Shown: piece by piece, positions 34,455-45,708 of the stretch
How positions within the stretch are numbered: the first letter of the stretch is position 1
Layout of the letters: every line of letters starts with the position of its first letter
From: JAFKFH01 sp017307375
Lineage (GTDB): Bacteria > Pseudomonadota > Alphaproteobacteria > Ferrovibrionales > Ferrovibrionaceae
Assembly (NCBI GenBank): GCA_965229335.1
Contig: OZ245874.1
Coordinates: forward strand, 6,262,001 to 6,326,000
Reading direction: 5' to 3'
Length of the DNA stretch: 64,000 bases
Notes under the pieces: model-generated
Database searches by the model: none
What the model saw: only the letters and a program-made list of their open reading frames with translations
What the model was told of the DNA's origin: nothing
Translations under genes and position numbers: made by a program

Positions 34455-35810
34455 ATGCGCGCCGTCATTAGCCGCCTGCTGCTGTTGCTGTCCGCCTGCC
34501 TCGCATTGTCATCCTTCCGGGCGGAGGCGGCCGCGCTTCCCAGCGCCATGCTTCCGATCTATTCGGGCAGCAGCGCCTTGGCCGCACTGGCCCGCGACAA
34601 CTTGGGCAACCTGTGCATTGTGGGCAGCTATGATTCGACGATGACTGTCGGCACGGATATCATGAGCAAGCTGGGCAGCGGTATCCGCGACATCTTCGTG
34701 CTGCAATATACCACCGAAGGCGTCGAACTGCGCCGCGGGATTTCTACCAGCAACTCGGCCACGACGGTGACACCTACCGCGATCGCCACCGACGACAGCG
34801 GCAATTGCTATATCGCCGGGACCTACGAATCGGGCGCGGTTTCGGGCCTCGGCCTCCCGGCGACCTCGGGCCAGCGGGACGGTTTTGTCGCGAAATGGAC
34901 CACGTCGGGCACTTTCGCCTGGTCGGCGCAGATACCCGCCGGCACCGGCGGCACGGCCGTGCCGACCGACATCGCCGTCGATTCGACGACGGGTACGGTT
35001 TTCGTGTCGGGTGACTTCTCGACCGGTCTCGCACCCGCCGGCCTGACGCCGATCACGGCGGTCGGCAGCCGTGACGCGATGATCTTCGGCTTGAACGCCA
35101 CCACCGGCGCCTTCGCCTGGGGCAAGACGTTCGGCGGCACGGCGTCGGGAACGCTGGCGAGCGGCAAGCGGCTGGCGCTCGACAAGACCGCAGGCAACAT
35201 CTACCTGGCCCTCGAATACAGCGGCGGCGGCCTGACCACCCCGATCAGGCTGAACTTGACTGGCGGGCAGACCATCGCCGTGGTGCGGGTTTCCTATGAC
35301 GGCCGCGACTGGCCCTACATACAGAGTATCGTGGGCAGCGCCAACACCATGGTCAATGTGGGCGGACTGGCCCTCGACAATGCCGGCATCCTCCATATCG
35401 GCGGCAACTTCGACGGTGGCGCGATCGTCGGCCCCGGCGATGCGGCGATGGACCCGCTCGGCACCGACACCGGCTTTCTCGTCAGGATGACGACCGACGG
35501 CGAGATCCGAAGTGCGACGCCCTTCGGCGGAACCGGCGCGTCGGTACAGGTGCGCTCGGTCGGGCTCGATCCGCAGGGGCGTGCCTTCCTGGCCGGGACG
35601 CTGGGCGGCGCCGGGCTCACCGTGCCGGCCGCCGCCACGCTGACACGGGCCGGCGTGCGGGATGGGCTGGCAGTCGGGTTCGACAGCAGCGGCGGCATCG
35701 CCTGGGCGCGGCGCTATGGCGGCGCCGGCGCCTCGCTGATCGCCGGCGGAATGGCCGTCGATGCCGACGGTCTCATCTACTGGGCGGCAGCTTTTCGGGC
35801 GGCGCCCTGA
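34455..35810 (+). CDS. Gene C, 5' part: signal peptide and propeller domain
   Basis: This 451-residue frame starts MRAVISRLLLLLSACLALSS (signal peptide, cleavage after AEAAA) and holds SBBP-type repeats (DIFVLQYTTEGVELRRG; GNCYIAGTYESGAVSGLGLP; GTVFVSGDFSTGLAPAGLTP). It is homologous to residues 1-475 of protein A but clearly diverged. CGGAG lies nine bases before the ATG at 34455. The last eight or so residues (AAAFRAAP) are out of the family frame. If made as read it would be a secreted, truncated propeller, rather like B and D. Confidence 0.75.
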   Translation: MRAVISRLLLLLSACLALSSFRAEAAALPSAMLPIYSGSSALAALARDNLGNLCIVGSYDSTMTVGTDIMSKLGSGIRDIFVLQYTTEGVELRRGISTSNSATTVTPTAIATDDSGNCYIAGTYESGAVSGLGLPATSGQRDGFVAKWTTSGTFAWSAQIPAGTGGTAVPTDIAVDSTTGTVFVSGDFSTGLAPAGLTPITAVGSRDAMIFGLNATTGAFAWGKTFGGTASGTLASGKRLALDKTAGNIYLALEYSGGGLTTPIRLNLTGGQTIAVVRVSYDGRDWPYIQSIVGSANTMVNVGGLALDNAGILHIGGNFDGGAIVGPGDAAMDPLGTDTGFLVRMTTDGEIRSATPFGGTGASVQVRSVGLDPQGRAFLAGTLGGAGLTVPAAATLTRAGVRDGLAVGFDSSGGIAWARRYGGAGASLIAGGMAVDADGLIYWAAAFRAAP

Positions 35811-35812
35811 CC

Positions 35813-38512
35813 GTGCCGTCGACATATCCAAACGTCTCCAGCGGTTCCCTCGTCGCCAAGGATATGCCGCAGCCGCCGACGCCGACGCTGACGATCGCGT
35901 CGCCGTCGAACGGGACGGTGCGGGACGGTGGCGGCGACCTGGTCTGCGGCACGTCCTGCTCGGCCAGCTACACCGCCGGCACCGCCGTCACCCTCACCGC
36001 CACCCCCGCCACCGGCCATGTCTTCGCCGGTTGGACCGGCGATTGCACCGGCACCGACAATCCCCTCACCTTCACCATCAACGCCGCCAGGTCCTGCGCC
36101 GCCACCTTCTCCCTCGCCACCGCCGGCGGTGGCAACAGCAACACCCCGGCCCCCTCCGTCCCCGCCACGCCACCCGCCTTCGTCACCAACCCCGTACCCC
36201 TCACCCTCGATGCCGCAACCGTCGGCACCGGTACCGGCAGCGTCTCCTTCGCCTCGGCCTTCGCCAATCCCTCAGCCCTCGCCTTCTCCGTCGCCTCCGC
36301 CTCCACCACGCCCCTCCCCGCCTGGCTCTCCTTCGATCCCGCCTCCGTCTCCTTCTCCTACAACGTCCCCCTTCCCGCCGACCTCCCCATCCAGCCCATC
36401 GCCGACGCCACGCCCGACGCCAGCCGCACCGGCCGCGCCGATGCCCGCGCCGCCTGGGCCAACACCCTCTATCCGCCCCTCATCCGCGTCGCCCAGATCC
36501 CCGTCACCCTCACCGCTTCCGGCGCCGGCCAAAGCTATGCCTCGACCATCCGCATGAGCTTCTATGCCCCCAGGCCGCGCGTCGCCGTCGCCGCTATCTC
36601 CCTCAGCCAGGACGGCGCCGTCGGCAATGCCCGTGCCAACCGCCCAGCCCTCTCCTTCGATGCCGGCCAGGTCGTCTTCCAGACCGCCGCGACCAATCTC
36701 TTTCCCGCCGCCCCCAACACCGACACCGACATCGTCCGCTATCACGCCCTCTCCGGCACCCGCGACCGCCTCAGCCAGACCGCCATTCCCGGCGGCGGCG
36801 TCGCCAATGCCGCAAACGGCGCCGCCCTCAACCCGGCCGTCTCCCCCGACGGACGCTTCGCCGCCTTCGCCGCCGACGCCTCGGGCATAACCCTCACCCC
36901 CTCGGGCCGCGTCCGCCAGGTCTACCGCACCTCCCTCGCCCATCCCCGCATCGACCTCGACCCCGCCACCACGCCCTCACCCGACTTCGTCTCCGCCACC
37001 CCCGACGGCATTCCCGGCAACGCACCCTCCGACAAGCCCGCCCTCTCCGAGGATGGCCGCTTCGTCGTCTTCGAATCCGCTGCAACCAACTTCGCCCAGG
37101 GCCTCGACGGTACCCGACAGGTCTGGCGCAAGGATCTCGCCACCGGCGCCCTCGCCCTCGTCTCCGCCGCCGCCGGCCCGGGCAACGCACCCTCCGGCAA
37201 CCCCGCCGTCTCCTGGGACGGACGCTTCGTCGCCTTCGAGTCGGCCGCAACCAACCTCACCGCCAATCCGGGATCCGCCACCCAGGTCTATCTCAAGGAC
37301 ATGACCTCCGGCGCCATCCGCCTCGTCTCGGCCAGCGCCGGCACACCCGCCAATGCCGCCGCGACCAGCCCCGTCATCAGCGCCCGCGCCGACCGCATCG
37401 CCTTCGTCTCCGCCGCAACCAATCTCGGCAGCCAGAACCAGGCCGGACGCAACCAGGTCCTCACCGCCGACCTCGCCACCGGACGCCTCGACCTCGTCGC
37501 CGCCGACGCCGACCAGCCCGCCATCTCCGCCGACGGCCGCTTCGTCGCCTTCCGCGCCGCCGCCAACGGCATCCAGCAGATCTGGGTCCGCGATACCGCC
37601 CGCGCCGTCACCGCCCTCGTCACCCAGACCGCCGCCGGCACACCCGGGACCGGCCCCAGCTGGGCACCCGCCATCGCCGGCGACGCCGCCACCATCGCCT
37701 TCGCCTCCGACGCCCGCGACCTCGTCAACGGCAATCCCGCACCCGGACAGGCCTTCATCGCCGCCAACCCCCTCGTCCTCCCCGAAAAACCCGGATACTG
37801 GTACATGCCCGCCATCGGCGGCGGACAAGGCTGGGTCATGGAGCGCTGGGGCGACCGCGCCTATGTCGCCGGACTCGCCTACGACACCAACGGTCGCAGC
37901 CAGTGGCTCGCAGGATTCTGCAGCCTGTCCGGACTCACCTGCAGCGGCACCCTGCAGGAACGGACCGGCGGCGCGCCGTTCGGTCTGGCCGGGGCCGGCA
38001 ACCCGGTCGCCGCGGCCGGGCCGGCCTTCGCCATCGTCACCGATACCAACGGCAACGGCGCCGGCCTCGGCATCGGCGGCGGTGCGGTCCTGCCGCTGGC
38101 CCGATATGCCATCGGCGGCAGCGCGACCACCGGCTACGCCGGATTGCCGCAGACCGGCTGGTGGTACGAACCCGATGCGGGCGGCAGCGCCAACGGCTAT
38201 TTCCTGGCCGTGCACAGCCAGCCCGGCACCAACGGGACCGTCCAGCAGACCGCCTATCTGTCGATACTCACCTTCGACACCGGCGGCCGGCCGGTCTGGT
38301 ATGCCGCCCAGGCGGTGCTCGGCGCCGATCTCAGCTTCAGCGGCACGCTCTACCAGTACCAGGGCGGCCCGGCCATCGGCGCGACCACCGCGGCCGGCAA
38401 TGCCGCGGCCAGCCCGATCGGCCAGGTCCGCATGACCTTCAGCGGCAGCGATCGCGCCTCGGTCAGCCTGCCCAACGGGCGCGTCGCCGCCATCACGCGA
38501 TACCGCTTCTAG
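35813..38512 (+). CDS. Gene C, 3' part: InlB-like, PD40-like and Trp-rich modules
   Basis: This frame encodes about 899 residues from the first possible GTG at 35813, but no ribosome site or signal peptide stands before it, so it is probably not expressed alone. It begins within the propeller-to-InlB linker and is almost identical to protein A up to 37948. Its C-terminal Trp-rich module (QTGWWYEPDAGGSANGYFLA; ending LPNGRVAAITRYRF) has diverged from A and contains a longer first-to-second module spacer. A strong terminator follows at 38520. Confidence 0.75.
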   Translation: MPSTYPNVSSGSLVAKDMPQPPTPTLTIASPSNGTVRDGGGDLVCGTSCSASYTAGTAVTLTATPATGHVFAGWTGDCTGTDNPLTFTINAARSCAATFSLATAGGGNSNTPAPSVPATPPAFVTNPVPLTLDAATVGTGTGSVSFASAFANPSALAFSVASASTTPLPAWLSFDPASVSFSYNVPLPADLPIQPIADATPDASRTGRADARAAWANTLYPPLIRVAQIPVTLTASGAGQSYASTIRMSFYAPRPRVAVAAISLSQDGAVGNARANRPALSFDAGQVVFQTAATNLFPAAPNTDTDIVRYHALSGTRDRLSQTAIPGGGVANAANGAALNPAVSPDGRFAAFAADASGITLTPSGRVRQVYRTSLAHPRIDLDPATTPSPDFVSATPDGIPGNAPSDKPALSEDGRFVVFESAATNFAQGLDGTRQVWRKDLATGALALVSAAAGPGNAPSGNPAVSWDGRFVAFESAATNLTANPGSATQVYLKDMTSGAIRLVSASAGTPANAAATSPVISARADRIAFVSAATNLGSQNQAGRNQVLTADLATGRLDLVAADADQPAISADGRFVAFRAAANGIQQIWVRDTARAVTALVTQTAAGTPGTGPSWAPAIAGDAATIAFASDARDLVNGNPAPGQAFIAANPLVLPEKPGYWYMPAIGGGQGWVMERWGDRAYVAGLAYDTNGRSQWLAGFCSLSGLTCSGTLQERTGGAPFGLAGAGNPVAAAGPAFAIVTDTNGNGAGLGIGGGAVLPLARYAIGGSATTGYAGLPQTGWWYEPDAGGSANGYFLAVHSQPGTNGTVQQTAYLSILTFDTGGRPVWYAAQAVLGADLSFSGTLYQYQGGPAIGATTAAGNAAASPIGQVRMTFSGSDRASVSLPNGRVAAITRYRF
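35884..37948 (+). repeat. 2.06 kb direct repeat, copy 2 (inside gene C)
   Basis: This is the second copy of the block at 27723-29787. The boundaries are sharp: coding similarity continues on both sides but DNA similarity drops at once. This suggests recent gene conversion or transfer of the module rather than recent duplication of the entire gene. Confidence 0.95.
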
Positions 38513-38519
38513 CGACGCT

Positions 38520-38564
38520 CGGCCGGCACGGACGAAAAAATCCTCCGTGCCGGCCGATTATTTT
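38520..38564 (+). terminator. Intrinsic terminator after gene C
   Basis: A 13-base perfect stem (CGGCCGGCACGGA and its complement) with an A-rich loop is followed by ATTATTTT. It starts eight bases after the gene C stop and separates C from the gene D promoter. Confidence 0.85.
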
Positions 38565-38572
38565 GCGCAGAC

Positions 38573-38613
38573 CCCATGAACATGGGATGCGGACGGCCGG
38601 GCGCGGCTGCTAG
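38573..38613 (+). promoter_or_regulatory. Shared operator-promoter module, copy D
   Basis: CCCATGAACATGGG (38573-38586), here a perfect palindrome, runs into GGGATGCG, then 16 bases, then TGCTAG (38608-38613). The gene D start codon follows after 36 bases. This copy shows the operator symmetry most clearly. Confidence 0.65.
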
Positions 38614-38649
38614 GCGGGTGGTTCGATCCGGTTGCCAGGAGATGCCGAG

Positions 38650-39483
38650 ATGTCGATCGTCCCCGCCGTCCGCAACGTCACTTCCCTGTTCCTTGGCCCC
38701 GTGGCGGACCCGCCCGTCCCGCCGATCGGCGGCGAACGGCCGACGATCGAGGCCGCCGTCCGCGACGACGCCGGCAATACCTTCGTCACCGGCACCTTCA
38801 TCGCCGCGCGGACCAAGGTCGGCGGCGTCGACCTGTTGAAATCGCCGGCCAGCCGGGCCGATCTGTTCGTCGCGCTGCTCGACCGCAGCGGCGCCGCCCT
38901 GTGGGTCGTCAATTTCGGCAGCCTGCGTTCGCCGGTGAAGCCGGTGGCGCGTGCCATCGCCATCGACGGTGCCGGGACCGTCTTCGTGGCCGGCAGCTAC
39001 GACGGCGGCAGTTTCGACGACCTGAACCTGCCTGCCGCCGACGAGGAAAGCGGCTTCGTGCTGCGCCTGGGGATGCTCGGCGGGGTCGACTGGACGGCAC
39101 CGGTCATGCAGGGGCGTCTCGTCGTCGGCGACATGGCCCTCGATGCGGCCGCGAAAGCCCTGTTCCTGTCGGGGGCGGCGGGCGGCGGCACACGCGCGCA
39201 GCGCCCGGCCGGCCAGTCGGCAGAGGGCGTCGTGGCCCGTCTCGACAGCGCCTCCGGCTCGGTGCAATGGCTGCGCCGCATTCCCGGGGCGGGCGGCAAT
39301 CCGCGTGGCCAGGCGATCGTGCTGGACGGCGACAGCCGCCATCTCTATCTCGCCGGCGACATCAGCACCGCCGCCATGCTGCCGCCGACGGTCCAGTCCA
39401 ACCGCGACGGCCGCTTCATCCTGCGGCTGGACTATGACGGCAGCGACGTCGATGCGATCGAAGGCCCGATCAGCGGTCGCTGA
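38650..39483 (+). CDS. Short propeller protein D (277 residues)
   Basis: This is a close relative of B with the same length and the same ordered motifs (AGNTFVTGTFIAARTKVGG; DLFVALLDRSGAALWVVNFG; GTVFVAGSYDGGSFDDLNLP; WLRRIPGAGGNPRGQAIVLD). Unlike A, B and C it has no evident signal peptide: the N-terminus (MSIVPAVRNVTSLFLGPVAD) is short of a hydrophobic core. It may stay in the cytoplasm, use an unusual export route, or be decaying. AGGAG lies nine bases before the ATG. Its last 52 bases overlap the convergent LysR gene. Confidence 0.8.
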   Translation: MSIVPAVRNVTSLFLGPVADPPVPPIGGERPTIEAAVRDDAGNTFVTGTFIAARTKVGGVDLLKSPASRADLFVALLDRSGAALWVVNFGSLRSPVKPVARAIAIDGAGTVFVAGSYDGGSFDDLNLPAADEESGFVLRLGMLGGVDWTAPVMQGRLVVGDMALDAAAKALFLSGAAGGGTRAQRPAGQSAEGVVARLDSASGSVQWLRRIPGAGGNPRGQAIVLDGDSRHLYLAGDISTAAMLPPTVQSNRDGRFILRLDYDGSDVDAIEGPISGR

Positions 39484-40397
39484 ACATCGGGCCGCTGACC
39501 GCGCGCCCGCGCTGGCTGCGGCACCTCGCCCTCGATCAGCGCGCGCTGGTCGTTGAACAGCTCGACCAGCGCATCCATCACCGCGCGGACCCGCGGCAGG
39601 TCGCGCAGGTCGCGGTGCACCAGCAGCCACTGGTCGGCCGCCACCGCCGCGATCGGCGCGCCGACGCGGGCCAGCGCCGGATCGGCATCGCCGAGATAGC
39701 AGGGCAGGACGCTCAGCCCCGCCCCGGTCCGCACCGCTTCGTGCACCACCAGCCAGTTGTTGCCACGCACCGCCGGGCGGGCGGGCCCCAGCAGTTCCGC
39801 GATCCAGCCCTGCCCCGGCATGTAGGCATGGTCGTCGTCGAAGCCGATCCAGGGTGCCGCCCGCAGGTCGCAATCGATCGCCAGGTCGCGGGCGCGATAG
39901 ACGGCGAAGGCGGCGCGGCCGATGCGGCGGGTCACCAGGCTGGCCAGGTCGGGGACCTGTTCGCGGATCAGCAGGTCGGCCTCGCGCCGCGACAGATTGG
40001 CAAGGGTGTGGCTCGACGACAGTTCGAATTCGATATGCGGCAGGCGGCGTTGCAGCGCCGGCAGGTGCCGGGCGACCAGAAAGGTCATCGCCTCGCCGGC
40101 CGACAGCCGCACCGTGCCGCGCGCGGCATCAGACAGCCCGGCGCTGCGCCGGTGGATCGATTCGGCGGCCCGCTCCATCGCCTGGGCATCGACCAGCAGT
40201 TCCTCGCCGGCCGGGGTCAGCACGAAGCGGTCGCCCAGGCGGTCGAACAGCCGCGCACCGATCGCGCCTTCCAGCGCCTTGACCCGTCGGGCGACGGTCG
40301 GATGGCTGACGTCGAGCTGGCGGGCCGCGGCCGTCAGGTTGCCGGCCCGCGACAGCGTGAGAAAGACCCGCAGGTCGCTCCAATCGGCGCTGATCAT
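39432..40397 (-). CDS. LysR family transcriptional regulator
   Basis: This 321-residue regulator has an N-terminal winged HTH (FLTLSRAGNLTAAARQLDVS through LEGAIGARLFDRLGDRFVLT) and a LysR substrate-binding domain from about residue 90. It is divergent from the fused ABC exporter, so it probably controls that gene and itself; the two palindromes in the 97-base gap are the likely sites. The ATG at 40397 gives the usual N-terminus MISADWSDLRVFL; a TTG two codons earlier is less likely. Confidence 0.92.
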   Translation of the reverse strand: MISADWSDLRVFLTLSRAGNLTAAARQLDVSHPTVARRVKALEGAIGARLFDRLGDRFVLTPAGEELLVDAQAMERAAESIHRRSAGLSDAARGTVRLSAGEAMTFLVARHLPALQRRLPHIEFELSSSHTLANLSRREADLLIREQVPDLASLVTRRIGRAAFAVYRARDLAIDCDLRAAPWIGFDDDHAYMPGQGWIAELLGPARPAVRGNNWLVVHEAVRTGAGLSVLPCYLGDADPALARVGAPIAAVAADQWLLVHRDLRDLPRVRAVMDALVELFNDQRALIEGEVPQPARARGQRPDVQRPLIGPSIASTSLPS

Positions 40398-40399
40398 GT

Positions 40400-40430
40400 A
40401 CAAATTCGTACGACGGCTGCCCGAATTTGT
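40400..40430. promoter_or_regulatory. Inverted repeat ACAAATTCG-N13-CGAATTTGT
   Basis: Nine-base perfect arms separated by 13 bases lie immediately before the LysR start codon, in the divergent promoter region. This is a good candidate for the regulator's own site. Confidence 0.55.
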
Positions 40431-40435
40431 CGACT

Positions 40436-40455
40436 GACGAACATCGATGTTCGTC
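40436..40455. promoter_or_regulatory. 20-base perfect palindrome upstream of the ABC exporter
   Basis: GACGAACATCGATGTTCGTC is perfectly symmetric and lies 40 bases before the exporter start. Together with the adjacent inverted repeat it makes a dense control region of only 97 bases. Confidence 0.55.
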
Positions 40456-40494
40456 CTAGCTTGGCCCCGACCTCAGGTAGGACAGGGTTGCACC

Positions 40495-44073
<3,579 letters not shown>

Positions 44074-44077
44074 CGCC

Positions 44078-44115
44078 GGCGGCGGCATGACGGTCAGGGC
44101 CGTCATGCCGCCGCC
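44078..44115. terminator. Bidirectional hairpin between ABC exporter and LLM genes
   Basis: A 16-base perfect stem with a six-base loop lies between the convergent stops. It probably ends both transcripts. Confidence 0.7.
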
Positions 44116-44120
44116 ACAGG

Positions 44121-45233
44121 TCAGGCCGTGCGGCCGAGGGCCACGTTGGCCAGTTCGCGGCGCAGCTTCATGTTCTCGCGCCGCTTGAACTGCGGCGTGA
44201 CGTAGCGGGCAAACAACTCCAGCGACCGATACCAGCGATCGGTCGTCACCCAATCGCGCGAGTTGATCAGCAGGCAGCCGAAGCCGCCGACCTGCTCGTT
44301 CAGCTCGTTGACCTGGCGGATGCAGTCCTCGGGGCTGCCGATGATCCAGGGAATCTCCTCGACCATCCATTCGAAGGTGAGCTTGGCATCCGGCATCGCG
44401 ACGTCCTTCTTCATCAAGGCGCCGAGGCCCAGGCCCAGCAGGTATTCGTAGGACCGGTTCACCCCCTCGCGGATATCCTTCAGCGCCTGATCGCGACTGT
44501 CCGAGACATAGACTTCGCGGGAGATGCGCCACAGGTCGCGCGCCTCCGCCGGATCGCGGCCGGCTTCGCTGGCCGCCGCGACGATGGCGCCGGCATGGGC
44601 CTGCAGGTCGGGAATGCCGGGATTGGCCGCGATCGTGATCGGGGTGAAATAGACGCTGAGCGGTTTCCAGCCGCGGGCGCCGCATTTGGCATAGTTGTGC
44701 GTCCCGGTAAGGCCGGCGATGGCGAACGGCGGCACCTCCTGATACGGCGGCACCTGAAGCCGGCGGTTCTCGAACTGGAAGAACTGGCCCTTCTGGGTCA
44801 GCGGCTCGGTCGTGGTCAGCAACTGCCAGATCAGCTCGAGCGCCTCGTTGGTACGGGGCGTCGCCTCCGGCGCCGGCAGGGCGAACAAGGCCTTGTCGGT
44901 CGGCAGGCCGCCGCCGCCGAAGCCATATTCGAGGCGACCATGCGTCAGATGGTCGAGGAACGCCATCCGTTCGGCCACCAGGAACGGATCGTGATAAGGC
45001 AGGTTGATGACACCGGTGCCCAGCCTGATCCGGCTGGTCAGGGCCGATGCCTTGGCGATCAGCAATTCCGGTGCAGGAACATTTTCATAACCGCCGGTAT
45101 GGTGCTCGCCGATCCAGTATTCGTCGAAACCGAGTTTCTCCGCCTGCACGATGGCGTCGATATCGCGGTCATAGGACAGCGTCCAATTCTCGTGCGGCGG
45201 ATGCTCCGGCATCGCAAACAATCCAAAGCGCAT
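44121..45233 (-). CDS. LLM class flavin-dependent oxidoreductase
   Basis: This 370-residue luciferase-like TIM-barrel enzyme uses FMNH2 and oxygen to oxidise an unknown substrate. The start MRFGLFAMPEHPP and the segments DEYWIGEHHTGGYENVPAPE, IRLGTGVINLPYHDP and HGRLEYGFGGGG are typical of the monooxygenase group. The ATG at 45233 has a perfect GGAGGAG ribosome site. A small A/T-rich mirror (CAAAC-AATC-GTTTG) at 45280-45293 in its promoter region may be a regulator site. Confidence 0.9.
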   Translation of the reverse strand: MRFGLFAMPEHPPHENWTLSYDRDIDAIVQAEKLGFDEYWIGEHHTGGYENVPAPELLIAKASALTSRIRLGTGVINLPYHDPFLVAERMAFLDHLTHGRLEYGFGGGGLPTDKALFALPAPEATPRTNEALELIWQLLTTTEPLTQKGQFFQFENRRLQVPPYQEVPPFAIAGLTGTHNYAKCGARGWKPLSVYFTPITIAANPGIPDLQAHAGAIVAAASEAGRDPAEARDLWRISREVYVSDSRDQALKDIREGVNRSYEYLLGLGLGALMKKDVAMPDAKLTFEWMVEEIPWIIGSPEDCIRQVNELNEQVGGFGCLLINSRDWVTTDRWYRSLELFARYVTPQFKRRENMKLRRELANVALGRTA

Positions 45234-45348
45234 CTTTTTCTCCTCCCGGGCTGCGGTGTAATCCATCGCATTGTTTTGCCAAACAATCGTTTGTTAAATG
45301 GCAGTAGTCAAGTACCCTGCTCGGAAATGACCGACGGGAGGGGAAACC

Positions 45349-45651
45349 ATGATCGTGGTTCTGCAAGCAGACGGTTCGTTCCGGCTCGACGAACCCGACG
45401 ATTTCCGCAGGTTCAAGGTCGTCGTCGCGGGGCGCCGCGACATGGTCGCCGATCTGCGCGGCCGGTTCGACGGGATCGTCGACTTCGCCGATGCCGACAC
45501 GGCCTGGGTGGCCATCGCGGCGTTGCGCGGCTGGACCACCGAGGCCGCATGGCTTCGACAGCTGGACACGATGATCGAGAAGGCCGCGCCGCATGGCTGG
45601 ATCGACGAGGCAGGCCGGCGCGTGCGGGCCCATGTCGAATGGCAGGACTGA
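45349..45651 (+). CDS. Hypothetical protein (100 residues)
   Basis: The product is a small acidic soluble protein beginning MIVVLQADGSFRLDEPDDFR, with an ordered alpha/beta look and no signal peptide or membrane helix. GGAGGGG lies before the ATG. It precedes the alpha/beta-hydrolase-domain gene by 57 bases on the same strand and is divergent from the LLM oxidoreductase, so all three may belong to one catabolic unit. No family is recognised. Confidence 0.7.
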   Translation: MIVVLQADGSFRLDEPDDFRRFKVVVAGRRDMVADLRGRFDGIVDFADADTAWVAIAALRGWTTEAAWLRQLDTMIEKAAPHGWIDEAGRRVRAHVEWQD

Positions 45652-45708
45652 AAGCCGGCGACCGCCGATCACTCGGAAACGACAATGACTGCGAGGGGGA
45701 GGAAAATC

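Larger units (their letters stand above)
34455..38512 (+). pseudogene. Large exported propeller gene C, split by a one-base frameshift
   Basis: Genes A and C have the same plan: signal peptide, SBBP-type propeller, InlB-B-like domain, PD40-like repeats and two Trp-rich modules. In C the frame breaks at about 35781-35786 within TACTGGGCGGCAGC. One extra G there would give IYWGGSFSGGALTVPSTYP, which continues the propeller and joins the downstream frame into a protein of about 1350 residues. As read, the first frame ends at 35810 and the second continues from there to 38512. It is either a true decay mutation or a sequencing error in a short G run. Confidence 0.8.

Noticed and set aside
35778..35790. 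Phase-variable homopolymer or programmed frameshift at the gene C break
   Set aside because: The tract has only three G and no slippery heptamer or strong downstream structure was seen.
38623..38642. tRNA T-loop-like sequence (GGTTCGATCC)
   Set aside because: No acceptor stem, anticodon arm or CCA-end fold can be made around it; it is the leader of gene D.
26296..39483. A mobile element or prophage carrying the propeller cluster
   Set aside because: No integrase, transposase, terminal inverted repeats or tRNA target is visible; the 2 kb direct repeat lies within coding sequence.
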